From contig NZ_BPMV01000001.1 in NCBI RefSeq assembly GCF_019656655.1, positions 2,604,001 through 2,668,000 on the forward strand: 64,000 nt of DNA, written 5' to 3'. Under the pieces are notes generated by a model. That model was not told the origin of the DNA. It saw nothing but the letters and a program-made list of their open reading frames with translations, and did no database searches. Positions 18,611-26,426 of this stretch are shown here, piece after piece. The stretch is from Tsukamurella sp. TY48 (GTDB lineage: Bacteria; Actinomycetota; Actinomycetes; Mycobacteriales; Mycobacteriaceae). The translations under genes and the position numbers were made by a program. Positions within the stretch are counted from its first letter, which is position 1. Each line of letters opens with the position of its first letter.

Positions 18611-19186
18611 TCAGCCCGTGATGCCGCGGATGCAGGCGTCGACGGCGGCCTCGGCCAGTGGCCACTGCTGATCGCCGGGGAGGTGGTGCAGCGGACCGCG
18701 CAGTGCCATCTCGGCGAAGCCGTGCACCATCGACCAGCAGGTCCAGGTGGCGGATCGCCGGTCCTCGGGGCGGAGCAGGCCGGCGTGCACCATGAGGTCG
18801 AGCGCATCGGAGAGCGCGGCGTAGGGCGCGATCTCGGCGAGTGAATCGGGGGTGGGGGCCTCGTCGCCGAAGAAGCACACCGAGAACCAGCCCGGTTCGG
18901 CGAGCGCGAAGGCGATGTAGCCCAGGCCCACGGCGCGCAGGCGTTCGACGGGGCCGGCGCCCGCGCCGATCGCATCCATCGCCCCGGCCATGCGGTCCTC
19001 GATCGCGGCGCTCACCGCGCGCAGCAGTGCCAGGCGGTCGGGGAAATGCCGGTACGCGGCGTTCGGGCTCACGCCCACGCGGCGGGTCACCTCACGGATG
19101 GTCAGGGCCGACGGTCCGCCGGTGCGGGTGACCTCGAGACCCGCCTCCACCAGTGCCGACGCCAGATCTCCGTGGTGATACGCCAT
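18611..19186 (-). CDS. TetR/AcrR-family regulator
   Basis: A 191-residue repressor with the N-terminal helix-turn-helix TIREVTRRVGVSPNAAYRHFPDR (residues about 29-51), typical of TetR proteins. The C-terminal ligand domain contains AVGLGYIAFALAEPGWFSVCF and TWTCWSMVHGFAEMAL, resembling the WHG-type TetR C-terminal domain. It is divergent from the DUF899 gene with two near-identical 17-bp repeats between them, so autoregulation plus control of that neighbour is the simplest model. The ligand is unknown. Confidence 0.9.
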   Translation of the reverse strand: MAYHHGDLASALVEAGLEVTRTGGPSALTIREVTRRVGVSPNAAYRHFPDRLALLRAVSAAIEDRMAGAMDAIGAGAGPVERLRAVGLGYIAFALAEPGWFSVCFFGDEAPTPDSLAEIAPYAALSDALDLMVHAGLLRPEDRRSATWTCWSMVHGFAEMALRGPLHHLPGDQQWPLAEAAVDACIRGITG

Positions 19187-19210
19187 CCCCTTGTGCCTCC
19201 CGACTCTGAA

Positions 19211-19251
19211 GTGTACGGTGTGAACATAACAGATGTGTACGCTGTGAACAT
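19211..19251. promoter_or_regulatory. Two TetR-type operators between tetR and the DUF899 gene
   Basis: GTGTACGGTGTGAACAT at 19211-19227 and GTGTACGCTGTGAACAT at 19235-19251 differ at one base and are 24 bp apart. Each is an imperfect palindrome (TGTaC...GaACA). They fill the space between the divergent starts at 19186 and 19267. Confidence 0.7.
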
Positions 19252-19266
19252 TTCGAGGAGTCCGCC

Positions 19267-19977
19267 ATGAGCACCACGTCCACCACTACCGCCACCGCCG
19301 TTCCGCCGGTCGTCGACCGGGAGACCTGGCAGGCCGAGATCGACACGTTGCGCATCCGGGAGAAGGCGGCGACGCGCGAGCTCGACGCCATCGCCGCGCA
19401 GCGGCGCCAGCTGCCCGCCGTGCAGCTTCCGGAGTACCGGCTCATCGCCGAGGACGGTTCCGAGGTGACCCTGGCCGAGGTCTTCGACGGCCACAGCCAA
19501 CTGGTGACCTACCACCACATGTGGACCGACGGGAACGAGTGGCAGTGCCCCGGATGCACCGGCGTCACTTCGCAATACGCGCGCACCGAGTTCCTGGACA
19601 ACTGGGACGCGCGGATGGTGGTGATCACCAACGGGCCGATGGACGAGGTCCTCGCCTACAAGAAGCGTGTGGGGAACACGATGACCTGGTACTCCACCGC
19701 CGGTTCGGATTTCGGCACCGAGGTGGGCGCGGGGCCCGGCGGGGGCTTCGCCTACAACACCTTCATCCGCGACGGCGACACGGTGTACCACGTGTGGCAG
19801 ACCTTCAGTCGCGGTGCCGAGCAGCTCTCCTACACCTTCGGCCTACTCGACGTGCTGCCCTACGGCCGCCAGGAGGAGTGGCAGGACGCGCCCGAGGGGT
19901 GGCCGCAGGCGCCCACCTACTCCCGCTGGGCCTCGTCGAAGCAGATCGCCGGCTGGTACGGCGAGAACCGGTCCTGA
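19267..19977 (+). CDS. DUF899 family protein (thioredoxin-like fold)
   Basis: A 236-residue cytoplasmic protein. DUF899 members look like distant thioredoxin/peroxiredoxin-fold proteins. Here a long helical N-terminus (ETWQAEIDTLRIREKAATREL) precedes the fold, and the core has QLVTYHHMWTDGNEWQCPGC with a CPGC pair where a redox motif would sit. Near the end are VYHVWQTFSRGAEQL and the Trp-rich EEWQDAPEGWPQ. Activity is unproven; a thiol-linked role is only suggested by CPGC. It is under likely control of the divergent TetR gene through the two operators at 19211-19251. Confidence 0.85.
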   Translation: MSTTSTTTATAVPPVVDRETWQAEIDTLRIREKAATRELDAIAAQRRQLPAVQLPEYRLIAEDGSEVTLAEVFDGHSQLVTYHHMWTDGNEWQCPGCTGVTSQYARTEFLDNWDARMVVITNGPMDEVLAYKKRVGNTMTWYSTAGSDFGTEVGAGPGGGFAYNTFIRDGDTVYHVWQTFSRGAEQLSYTFGLLDVLPYGRQEEWQDAPEGWPQAPTYSRWASSKQIAGWYGENRS

Positions 19978-20006
19978 CCTGCGGTTACATCCTTCGATAA
20001 ATTCCG

Positions 20007-20035
20007 TTGCCGAGGGTTTCGCGCGGGCGTACCGT
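20007..20035 (+). promoter_or_regulatory. Predicted promoter for a short transcript
   Basis: TTGCCG at 20007-20012, a 17-bp spacer and TACCGT at 20030-20035 (fits actinobacterial TANNNT) would start a transcript near 20042. A 12-codon frame with a perfect Shine-Dalgarno sequence and a hairpin terminator follow within 140 bases. Confidence 0.5.
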
Positions 20036-20069
20036 CGGAGATGTCAACGGAAAGGAGGTGATCCGAGAA

Positions 20070-20108
20070 ATGGTGAATTTCAGGATCAAGGAGGTGGCTG
20101 ACCGCTAG
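20070..20108 (+). CDS. Candidate 12-residue peptide with perfect Shine-Dalgarno sequence
   Basis: ATG 20070 to TAG 20108 encodes MVNFRIKEVADR. It is preceded by AAAGGAGGTGATCC at 20051-20064, which matches the 16S rRNA anti-Shine-Dalgarno tail over 14 consecutive bases; such complete complementarity is rare in natural genes. A second AAGGAGGTG lies inside the frame at 20088-20096 and can be hidden by a hairpin (20093-20098 with 20112-20117). I do not recognise the peptide. It could be a leader peptide, a dual-function small RNA or a ribosome-binding decoy. It lies alone between the DUF899 gene and the lipase terminator. Confidence 0.4.
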   Translation: MVNFRIKEVADR

Positions 20109-20130
20109 GCGGCCACCCACCTGAGATGAC

Positions 20131-20175
20131 GGAAACCCCTTCGGCGCGTGAGGTTCACGCCCGGAGGGGTTTTCC
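20131..20175. terminator. Hairpin terminator between the short transcript and the lipase gene
   Basis: GGAAACCCC at 20131-20139 pairs with GGGG(T)TTTCC at 20166-20175 with one bulge, and extra G/C pairs inside. It is placed to end both the plus-strand short transcript and the minus-strand lipase mRNA, whose stop is at 20182. Confidence 0.65.
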
Positions 20176-20181
20176 GTACCC

Positions 20182-21375
20182 TCACCCCGGACAGGTCGCG
20201 GTGAAGGCCGGCTGCGGGCCGAGCAGGTCCGAGATCCAGCCCAGCCACCGGTCGGCGATGGCCCCCGGCGCGTCGTGGCCCCCGGGCACCACCACGTCTT
20301 GCACCGGCGTGCCCAGTGCGCACATCGCGGCCACGCCCTCGGCGGTCCACGAAGTCGACACCAGCCGGTCGCTATCGCCGCGCGCGATGTAGGTGGGCAG
20401 CGCATGCTTGGTGCGCGGCAGGTTCGTGCGCTGCTCTCGCTCGCGGAAGAAGCGCTCCGCATCGGGTGAGGCGAAAGCGGCATCGGCCGGGCGCGCGGCG
20501 GCCGCCATCGCGAGGTCCGCCGGACCGGTCTGACCGGTGCACTGGGCGGCGAGCCGCGGCGCCGCGCTCAGCAGGTCACCCCGCAGCACCTGGTCGTACC
20601 CGAAGCCGGGGTTCACGGAACGCGCGCCCGCCACCAGATAGGGGAGCACCAGGTACTGCTCCGGCGCATTCAGCGTCCCGGCGGACACGGCCTCGGCGAA
20701 CCTCGTGATCAGCCCGGGGGAGAGGAGCACCGACCCGCGCAGGTCGAGCTCGGGCGCGTACTCCGGTGCCGACTCCGCGGCGGATTCGGTGGCCCGCCCG
20801 CCCTGGGAGACCCCGACGAGCACCGTCCGCCCCGCCAGCGGGAGCCCGGTCGCGCGGGCCGCGCGTACGGAATCGAGCACGTCGTATCCCGACGAGAGGG
20901 CGTCGCCGTACGGGGCCTGCCCCGGCCCGTCCAGCCCCTGGTAGTTCGTCATCACCACGGCGGTGCCCCGCGCCAGCAGCTGCGCGACGACGGGAGCGGA
21001 GCCGAACAGATCCGGTGATGCGGTGGGCGCGCAGGTGTTCGCGACGCCCGACGTGCCATGGCCGAAGGCCGCCACCGGCCAGCCGCCCTCCGGTGGGCTT
21101 CCGACGGGGAGGAAGACCGCGCCGGACACCTCCGCGGGGCCGCCCGACGATGCGGTCGAGCGGTACCGCAGGTAGGTCATCGACCCCGCCGACAGCGTGG
21201 TCGGGTCGATCCCGGTGAGCGGCCGCTGCTCCAGCAGCGCCCCCGGGGCGGGCGCGGAGGAGGTGCTGGTGGCCGATGGCGGCGCACCCGGCCCGGCGCA
21301 CGCGGCGCTCACCAGCCCCGCGGCGAGCACCGCCGCCAAGAGACGGGCACCCCGGACGGCATCGCGTCTTGCCAT
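20182..21375 (-). CDS. Secretory lipase (LIP family), probable lipoprotein
   Basis: A 397-residue alpha/beta hydrolase. The N-terminus (MARRDAVRGARLLAAVLAAG) is a signal peptide followed by a lipobox-like VSAAC, so it may be lipid-anchored. The nucleophile elbow is GVSQGG, the acid lies in IARGDSD and the base in PGGHDAP, a complete Ser-Asp-His set in the order expected for LIP-type secretory lipases (related to fungal and corynebacterial triacylglycerol lipases). AFGHGTSGVANTCAP supplies the oxyanion region. Expected role: hydrolysis of extracellular esters or triglycerides. Confidence 0.85.
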   Translation of the reverse strand: MARRDAVRGARLLAAVLAAGLVSAACAGPGAPPSATSTSSAPAPGALLEQRPLTGIDPTTLSAGSMTYLRYRSTASSGGPAEVSGAVFLPVGSPPEGGWPVAAFGHGTSGVANTCAPTASPDLFGSAPVVAQLLARGTAVVMTNYQGLDGPGQAPYGDALSSGYDVLDSVRAARATGLPLAGRTVLVGVSQGGRATESAAESAPEYAPELDLRGSVLLSPGLITRFAEAVSAGTLNAPEQYLVLPYLVAGARSVNPGFGYDQVLRGDLLSAAPRLAAQCTGQTGPADLAMAAAARPADAAFASPDAERFFREREQRTNLPRTKHALPTYIARGDSDRLVSTSWTAEGVAAMCALGTPVQDVVVPGGHDAPGAIADRWLGWISDLLGPQPAFTATCPG

Positions 21376-21406
21376 CCCATAAGTTTACGCGCGTTCTCCG
21401 CCCGGG

Positions 21407-22801
21407 TCAGGCGTTCGAGAGCTCGCCGAGGCGATCCCGGAGCAGTGTGAAGTAGGTCTGCACCGACGACTCCGCCGTCGGGTTCCCCGGATACATCGCG
21501 CGGAAATCGAGACCTCCGGCATCGCGATTGATCCACATGTACACCTCGCGCATCGGGGTGGCATTGGCGAAGATGGAGACATCGTGACTGCGCGCCAATT
21601 CTGCCCCCGGAGTGCGCGTGATATCGATGTAGGAAAGCATCGGAGCATCGAATCCGTGTTCCACCGGGAATTCCGGATCATCACGAAGAACGTCGATCAC
21701 CGGGAACACGGGCAGCCGTTCGAGTTCGCGCGCAGTGGCCAGTGCCTGATGTGCTGCGCGCACGAGGGTCGGGAAGTCGCCTTCCGTCGAGAACTGCACC
21801 GGGACCAGGGTGATGTACCAGCCCACCGCCATCAGATCGGTCGGATCCGGGCGGTGCGAGCGCGGCGCCATCATGGTGAACAGATCACTGCCGGTCAGCT
21901 CGCGTTCGAGTTCCGCCTGCACGGCCAGCAGGGCGCTGCCCATCGCGCCGCCACAGCGCTTCGCGGCTGCCGCGAAGGCCGCGACCCGGTCCGGATCGAG
22001 GAAGGCCGTCTCCACCGCGATCTGCGGCGCCGCGCCGCGTCCGGGCTCGACACCGAGCGGGAGCGGGAACCGCGGCATCCCGCCGGCCCGGCGCACGATC
22101 TCGCGCCACCGGGTGACCTCCGGATGGTCGGGGCTCAGTGCCCGCGCCCGCGCTCGCTGCTCGTTGCTGAAGTCGCGATACGAGCGCACCGGCGGCGAGA
22201 CGTACTCCCGGCCCGCTCGCAAGGCGGAGTACCGGGACACCAACTCGTAGAACGAGATCGACAAGGAGATCGCATCGGTGAACAGGTGGTCCGCGGCGAT
22301 GAGCACCGTGAACTGCGGAGCCGCGGAATCCGCGCGCGCCGACTCGATCCCCGTGACCCCGAAGGCGAAGGACGACCATTCGTCGAGGCCGGGCAGGCCG
22401 GACTGCAGGTAGTCCTTCGCCGTGACGCCGGGCCCGTTCGACTCCGAGGTCGCGACCACCTCGAGCTCCATCTGCTCGGGCTCGATGTACCGGGCGCGAT
22501 AGCCGCGGTCGCACTTGACGTACTGCGCGTGATACGAGCTGTGCCGGCGTGCGTATTCGGTGAACGCGCGCGCCATCACGGCCTCGTCGTAGACATCGTT
22601 CATGGTGAAGGTGACGTAGACGAGCCGCTGGATCGACTGCTCCTCGTCGGTGCCGCTCCGGAGGTGGTCCTCCTGAATGAATGACGGTTCGCCATCGGTC
22701 AGTGCGGCCGCATTCATCGCCTCTCGTGAACGGCGGCTCGGAGCCCACACCACCCATTCACCCAACGCGCAATCCCATTGTTGTGTCAGACCGGACATCA
22801 T
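21407..22801 (-). CDS. Stand-alone condensation-domain acyltransferase (PapA-like)
   Basis: A 464-residue member of the condensation/PapA superfamily of acyltransferases. The active-site motif reads LIAADHLFTDAIS: the HxxxD catalytic pattern is kept, but the first His of the classical HHxxxDG is Asp and the final Gly is Ala, as in several mycobacterial PapA-type enzymes. The second-half landmark VGWYITLVPVQFS lies near residue 330. No polyketide or peptide synthase is nearby, so the acceptor is likely a free glycolipid or alcohol; this is inference. The upstream region gives no obvious ribosome site; the start could be either of the first two ATG codons. Confidence 0.75.
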   Translation of the reverse strand: MMSGLTQQWDCALGEWVVWAPSRRSREAMNAAALTDGEPSFIQEDHLRSGTDEEQSIQRLVYVTFTMNDVYDEAVMARAFTEYARRHSSYHAQYVKCDRGYRARYIEPEQMELEVVATSESNGPGVTAKDYLQSGLPGLDEWSSFAFGVTGIESARADSAAPQFTVLIAADHLFTDAISLSISFYELVSRYSALRAGREYVSPPVRSYRDFSNEQRARARALSPDHPEVTRWREIVRRAGGMPRFPLPLGVEPGRGAAPQIAVETAFLDPDRVAAFAAAAKRCGGAMGSALLAVQAELERELTGSDLFTMMAPRSHRPDPTDLMAVGWYITLVPVQFSTEGDFPTLVRAAHQALATARELERLPVFPVIDVLRDDPEFPVEHGFDAPMLSYIDITRTPGAELARSHDVSIFANATPMREVYMWINRDAGGLDFRAMYPGNPTAESSVQTYFTLLRDRLGELSNA

Positions 22802-22940
22802 GTTTCAGAGTGTGAGACTGCCGTCTTCGAGACGCACTCCAGGGGGCCGTTCGTGTGCGATAGTTCACAAGAGAAACGGTCTTAATCGGGACATATCACG
22901 GTCTTCGAAGTTAGTGAACGTTCTCCGATTGACGGTGCGT

Positions 22941-23477
22941 TCAAACGTGGGCTTCGACGAGCTCGCGGATCGCCGCCTCGGCGGCCTCGGGCGTGATGAG
23001 GCCGGCCAGGGCTCGGTAGGCGAATCCGTCGGCGGCGGCGAGCAGGAATCGGGCGCGGGTGCGGTCCCCGTCGAGCAGCTCGGTCGCGAGATCCTCGCTG
23101 CCGCGCAGTGCTGCGCCGACGATCTCGGCGATCTGCGGATCGGTGATCGATTCGGCGAGGTAGGCGTACCAGACCTTGGCTCCGAGCGGCTGCGATCCGT
23201 CGTGCGGGAGTGCGTGGGTGAGCAGGACGAGCAGGGCCTCATTCCGGTCGCCGGGGATGGGGTGGGCCTGCTCGGCGAGGGCGAGGAAGGATGTGAGCGC
23301 GTGCGCGATGATCGCCTCGCGCGTGGGGAAGTAGTGCTGGACCCGGCCCATCGAGATGCCGCCGCGGGCCGCGATCGACCGCAGCGTGACGGCGGCGATG
23401 CCCTCCTCGGCGATGATCGCCCACACGATCGCATCGATCTCGGCGCGACGTTCCGCGTGATCCACCCGCTTCGGCAT
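22941..23477 (-). CDS. TetR-family regulator
   Basis: A 178-residue repressor. I start it at ATG 23477 (MPKRVDHAERRAEID) because the longer in-frame extension would run over the operator region. The helix-turn-helix is VTLRSIAARGGISMGRVQHY, at about residues 33-52. The C-terminal part (KVWYAYLAESITDPQIAEIV) matches the BetI-like TetR C-terminal type. It is divergent from the alpha/beta hydrolase at 23548 with two mirror-image operator copies between them. Confidence 0.9.
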   Translation of the reverse strand: MPKRVDHAERRAEIDAIVWAIIAEEGIAAVTLRSIAARGGISMGRVQHYFPTREAIIAHALTSFLALAEQAHPIPGDRNEALLVLLTHALPHDGSQPLGAKVWYAYLAESITDPQIAEIVGAALRGSEDLATELLDGDRTRARFLLAAADGFAYRALAGLITPEAAEAAIRELVEAHV

Positions 23478-23490
23478 GCGTCGATCATAG

Positions 23491-23534
23491 CAATGCACTC
23501 GCATTGCAACACTGTTACGATGCGAGTGCATTGG
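23491..23534. promoter_or_regulatory. TetR operator pair before the hydrolase gene
   Basis: CAATGCACTCGCATTG at 23491-23506 is a palindrome (6-bp arms, ACTC centre). GATGCGAGTGCATTGG at 23519-23534 is its inverted copy with one changed outer base. Centres are 28 bp apart, in the 70-bp divergent gap. Confidence 0.7.
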
Positions 23535-23547
23535 AAAGGGGTTCGTC

Positions 23548-24525
23548 ATGGGACAGCGCATCCGCCGCACGGTGGCCGCCGGACTCGCCGCGGTCGCCGT
23601 CACGACCGCCGTCGGCGCCTATCTGGTGCGGGACCCGAGCCCCGTCGGATACTGGCGTTCCGCCGCAGCGCGCACGGCCTACCTGGCGCAGTACGACCGC
23701 GCCTTCGCCGCACTACCGGCGCCGGCCGAGACGCGGGACGTGCGAACGGCATTCGGCATCGTGCGCGCCTACCGGTTCGGAGCGCCGAGGCCCGGAACCG
23801 CGCCGGTGGTCCTCATTCCCGGCCGGTCCTCGGGAGTGCCGATGTGGGCCGATACGCTGCGCCGGCTCGGCGATCGGGAGGTGTACGCGATCGATGCGCT
23901 CGGCGATGCCGGAATGAGCGTGCAGGACCGTCCGCTGAGCGGCCCCGACGATCAGGCCGCGTGGCTCGATGAGACGCTGACGGCGCTCGGGATCACCCGA
24001 GCGCACCTGATCGGGCACTCCTTCGGCGGCTGGACCGCGGCGAACCTCGCCGAGCACCACCCGCACCGGGTCGCGAGCCTGACCCTGTGGGAGCCCGTGC
24101 TGGTGTTCGCCGGCCTGCGCTGGCAGATGTACGTCGCCACGCTGCCCTCCGCCCTGCCCTTCCTCCCCGGATCGTGGCGCCGCAAGGGGCTCGAGACGAT
24201 CGGTGGCGCGGACGACGGTGAGGCGAGAGCGAGCGCGATCGGCGCGATGATCGACGCCGGCGCGGCCGGGTACCGCGCGGCCCTGCCGACGCCCGTGCAA
24301 CTGGACACGGCGGCACTCGCGCGGCTCGCGATGCCGGTCTTCGTGGGGCTCGGCGCGCGCAGTGCGGTCACCGATGCGGACGCCGCCGCCCGCACGGCGC
24401 GAACCCTGCCGAATGCGACGGTGCGGGTATGGCCGGAGGGGAACCACTCACTGCCGATGCAGTATCCGGACGAGCTGCAGGCGGAGTTCGAGCGGCTGGC
24501 CGCCCGTGCGGATCAGCCCGCGTAG
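23548..24525 (+). CDS. Membrane-anchored alpha/beta hydrolase
   Basis: A 325-residue hydrolase. The N-terminus [20 protein letters not shown] is a likely uncleaved anchor or signal peptide. The nucleophile elbow is GHSFGG (preceded by RAHLI), the catalytic His lies in [11 protein letters not shown] near the C-terminus, and the oxyanion strand is [10 protein letters not shown]. It resembles the broad epoxide-hydrolase/haloperoxidase-like group; the substrate is unknown. Its expression is probably controlled by the divergent TetR protein. The 3' end overlaps the nitrobindin gene by 13 bp. Confidence 0.8.
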   Translation: MGQRIRRTVAAGLAAVAVTTAVGAYLVRDPSPVGYWRSAAARTAYLAQYDRAFAALPAPAETRDVRTAFGIVRAYRFGAPRPGTAPVVLIPGRSSGVPMWADTLRRLGDREVYAIDALGDAGMSVQDRPLSGPDDQAAWLDETLTALGITRAHLIGHSFGGWTAANLAEHHPHRVASLTLWEPVLVFAGLRWQMYVATLPSALPFLPGSWRRKGLETIGGADDGEARASAIGAMIDAGAAGYRAALPTPVQLDTAALARLAMPVFVGLGARSAVTDADAAARTARTLPNATVRVWPEGNHSLPMQYPDELQAEFERLAARADQPA

Positions 24526-25154
24526 CGGCCCAGCTTCGCCGAGAGCCGGGGGATGAGCTCACCGTCTGCGTCCACGCGCTCCTCGACGTAGGCGAGCGCG
24601 CCGCCCTGCTCGACCAGTCCGTACAGCCGCTTCGCGGCGCCGGCCAGCGGCGAGGACTTGCTGCGGATCACCACGTCGGACTCGAGCTCCCACGCGGTCT
24701 GCGAGACCGGCTTGCCGTAGTACAGCTCGACGATGCCGCTGGCGTGCGTCACGAGGAACTCGATCTCGTCGTCCTCGCCGATCCGCCAGAAGCCGGACTC
24801 GCGCAGGTCGGGCTCCGAGAACTCGCCCTTGTCGTCGAGCTTCCACGAGCGCGACTCCCAGGACAGGTAGTTCTGGCCGTCGTGGCTCACGATGATCTGC
24901 TGGCCGTAGTGGTAGTCGCCCGCGGCGTCGTGGCCCTCGCCCTCGCCGCGCCAGATGCCCACCAGGGGCAGCAGGCCGAGCAGGCCGGGGTGCAGATCGG
25001 GGCCCTGGCGCAGGTTGGCGGTGTTATCCGCCAGCGGGAGGCCGGGCAGGTTCGGGATGTTCCGCGACGAGGTGGTCTCGGCGCGCTCGATCGCAGCGTC
25101 GAGCGCCTCCTGACCAGCGCCGGGGACCGCCTCGGGCTGCTGCTCGTCACTCAC
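24513..25154 (-). CDS. Nitrobindin-like heme protein (FABP/DUF1794 family)
   Basis: A 213-residue protein with a 10-stranded beta-barrel signature: GIWRGEGEG near residue 70 is the family GxWxGxG motif, followed by [21 protein letters not shown]. tuberculosis Rv0813c, the positional counterpart, belongs to this group; nitrobindins hold ferric heme and react with nitric oxide or peroxynitrite. The start GTG 25154 lies only 5 bp after the 32-residue membrane protein gene, which itself starts 9 bp from lacI, so all three may share a transcript. Confidence 0.88.
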   Translation of the reverse strand: MSDEQQPEAVPGAGQEALDAAIERAETTSSRNIPNLPGLPLADNTANLRQGPDLHPGLLGLLPLVGIWRGEGEGHDAAGDYHYGQQIIVSHDGQNYLSWESRSWKLDDKGEFSEPDLRESGFWRIGEDDEIEFLVTHASGIVELYYGKPVSQTAWELESDVVIRSKSSPLAGAAKRLYGLVEQGGALAYVEERVDADGELIPRLSAKLGRYAG

Positions 25155-25159
25155 GGCGA

Positions 25160-25258
25160 TTACTGGCCGTCGGTGAGGACGCGGAAGATCACGAAGATGG
25201 CGAACGCGAAGATCGCGACCGATGCCACCGCCATCAGGATCTCGAAGAAGATGACCAT
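25160..25258 (-). CDS. 32-residue single-span membrane protein
   Basis: ATG 25258 to TAA 25160. The translation opens [20 protein letters not shown] and continues with a short charged tail ending RVLTDGQ, so nearly the whole peptide is one hydrophobic helix. It is squeezed between lacI (9 bp) and the nitrobindin gene (5 bp) on the same strand, a spacing that favours a real gene. No family is recognised. A role as a membrane partner for the neighbouring heme protein is speculation. Confidence 0.6.
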   Translation of the reverse strand: MVIFFEILMAVASVAIFAFAIFVIFRVLTDGQ

Positions 25259-25267
25259 GGCTCGATA

Positions 25268-26287
25268 CTAAACCCCGGCGCTCGTGCGCTCACATCCGCA
25301 TGAGTCCCGGTGATGGAACTCAGTGGGCACCCGCTCGACCCTGCGCGGCCCGTCGAAGCCGTCGATCCGCTCCACCAGCAGGTCCACGGCCCGGCGGCCG
25401 ATCGCGTCCACGTTCTGCGCGGCGGCGGTCAGGCCGGGGGAGAACAGGTCCGACCATTCGAAATCGTCGTAGGCGACGAGCGCGACGTCGTGCGGCACGC
25501 GCAGGTCGAGCTCGCGCAGGGCGCGCATCGTGCCCACCGTCATCTCGTTGTTGAGCACCACCAGGGCGGTGGGGCGCGGCCCCCGCGCGCGGAACATCGC
25601 CAGGGTCTGCGCGCGCGCCTCGTCTGCACGGGAATCGCCGCAGCGCACGTGCCGGGGCGCGGCACGCAGCCCGGCTCGCGCCATCGCCGCGGTGAAGCCC
25701 TCGATCCGCTCCACCGTCGATTGGATGCCCGGGTGCCCGGTGAGTACCCCGATGCGCCGGTGGCCGAGCTCCGCGAGGTGGGCGGTGAGCCGCGCCACCG
25801 GCTCGGCGCCCTCGGAGGCCACCTGGTCGACGTCGGCGGGCGAGAGCCGGTCGATCAGCACGATCGGGGTACCGCTGCGGCGGACCGTGGGGATGGTCTC
25901 CCGTTCCGACCGCGGTGCGGGCGCGAGGATCACCCCGTCCACGCGGCGATCGAGCAGCGATTCCACGAGCCGGTTCTCGATCACGGGGTCGTCGTGCGAA
26001 TCGCCCATCATGAGCGTGTATCCCAGCTCGGTGGCGCGGGATTCGATGGCGCGCATTAGCGGCCCGAAGTACGGATTGCGCCCGGCCGAGATGCTCAGCG
26101 CCAGAACGCCGGACCGCGAGGTGGCGAGCGCCGTCGCGAGCGCGTTGCGGCGGTAGCCGGTGGACCCGATCGCGGCCAGCACGGCCTCGCGGGTGCGCGG
26201 GTCGACCCGCCGGGTCTCGTTGATCACGTGCGAGACCGTGCTGATCGAAACGCCCGCCGCCGCGGCGACGTCGGCCATGGTCCCCAT
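25268..26287 (-). CDS. LacI-family transcriptional regulator
   Basis: A 339-residue repressor. I start it at ATG 26287 ([20 protein letters not shown]); longer in-frame reading crosses the operator and the divergent gene. The LacI helix-turn-helix and hinge are [20 protein letters not shown] and [14 protein letters not shown]. The periplasmic-binding-protein-like domain follows ([35 protein letters not shown]). It is divergent from a sugar ABC importer with a long palindrome between, so it is the likely local repressor. Confidence 0.93.
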   Translation of the reverse strand: MGTMADVAAAAGVSISTVSHVINETRRVDPRTREAVLAAIGSTGYRRNALATALATSRSGVLALSISAGRNPYFGPLMRAIESRATELGYTLMMGDSHDDPVIENRLVESLLDRRVDGVILAPAPRSERETIPTVRRSGTPIVLIDRLSPADVDQVASEGAEPVARLTAHLAELGHRRIGVLTGHPGIQSTVERIEGFTAAMARAGLRAAPRHVRCGDSRADEARAQTLAMFRARGPRPTALVVLNNEMTVGTMRALRELDLRVPHDVALVAYDDFEWSDLFSPGLTAAAQNVDAIGRRAVDLLVERIDGFDGPRRVERVPTEFHHRDSCGCERTSAGV

Positions 26288-26317
26288 GGCTCGATTGTGC
26301 ACCAGTGCCGGACCCGC

Positions 26318-26341
26318 GCAAGCGTTTGCGCAAACCCTTGC
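26318..26341. promoter_or_regulatory. LacI operator
   Basis: A 24-bp palindrome centred at 26329/26330: left arm GCAAGCGTTTGC, right arm its complement except one position. It covers the -35 element of the importer promoter (TTGCGG 26338-26343) and lies 31 bp from the lacI start. Confidence 0.75.
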
Positions 26342-26365
26342 GGGGGATTGATCGGCGGGTATAGC
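26338..26365 (+). promoter_or_regulatory. Promoter of the sugar importer operon
   Basis: TTGCGG at 26338-26343, 16-bp spacer, TATAGC at 26360-26365. The -35 box overlaps the right end of the LacI palindrome, the usual arrangement for repression. Confidence 0.5.
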
Positions 26366-26426
26366 GTCCGGCATCAGAACCCTCGTGTGACCCACGACAC
26401 ACGAAGAACCGTCGAACGGAGTTCCC

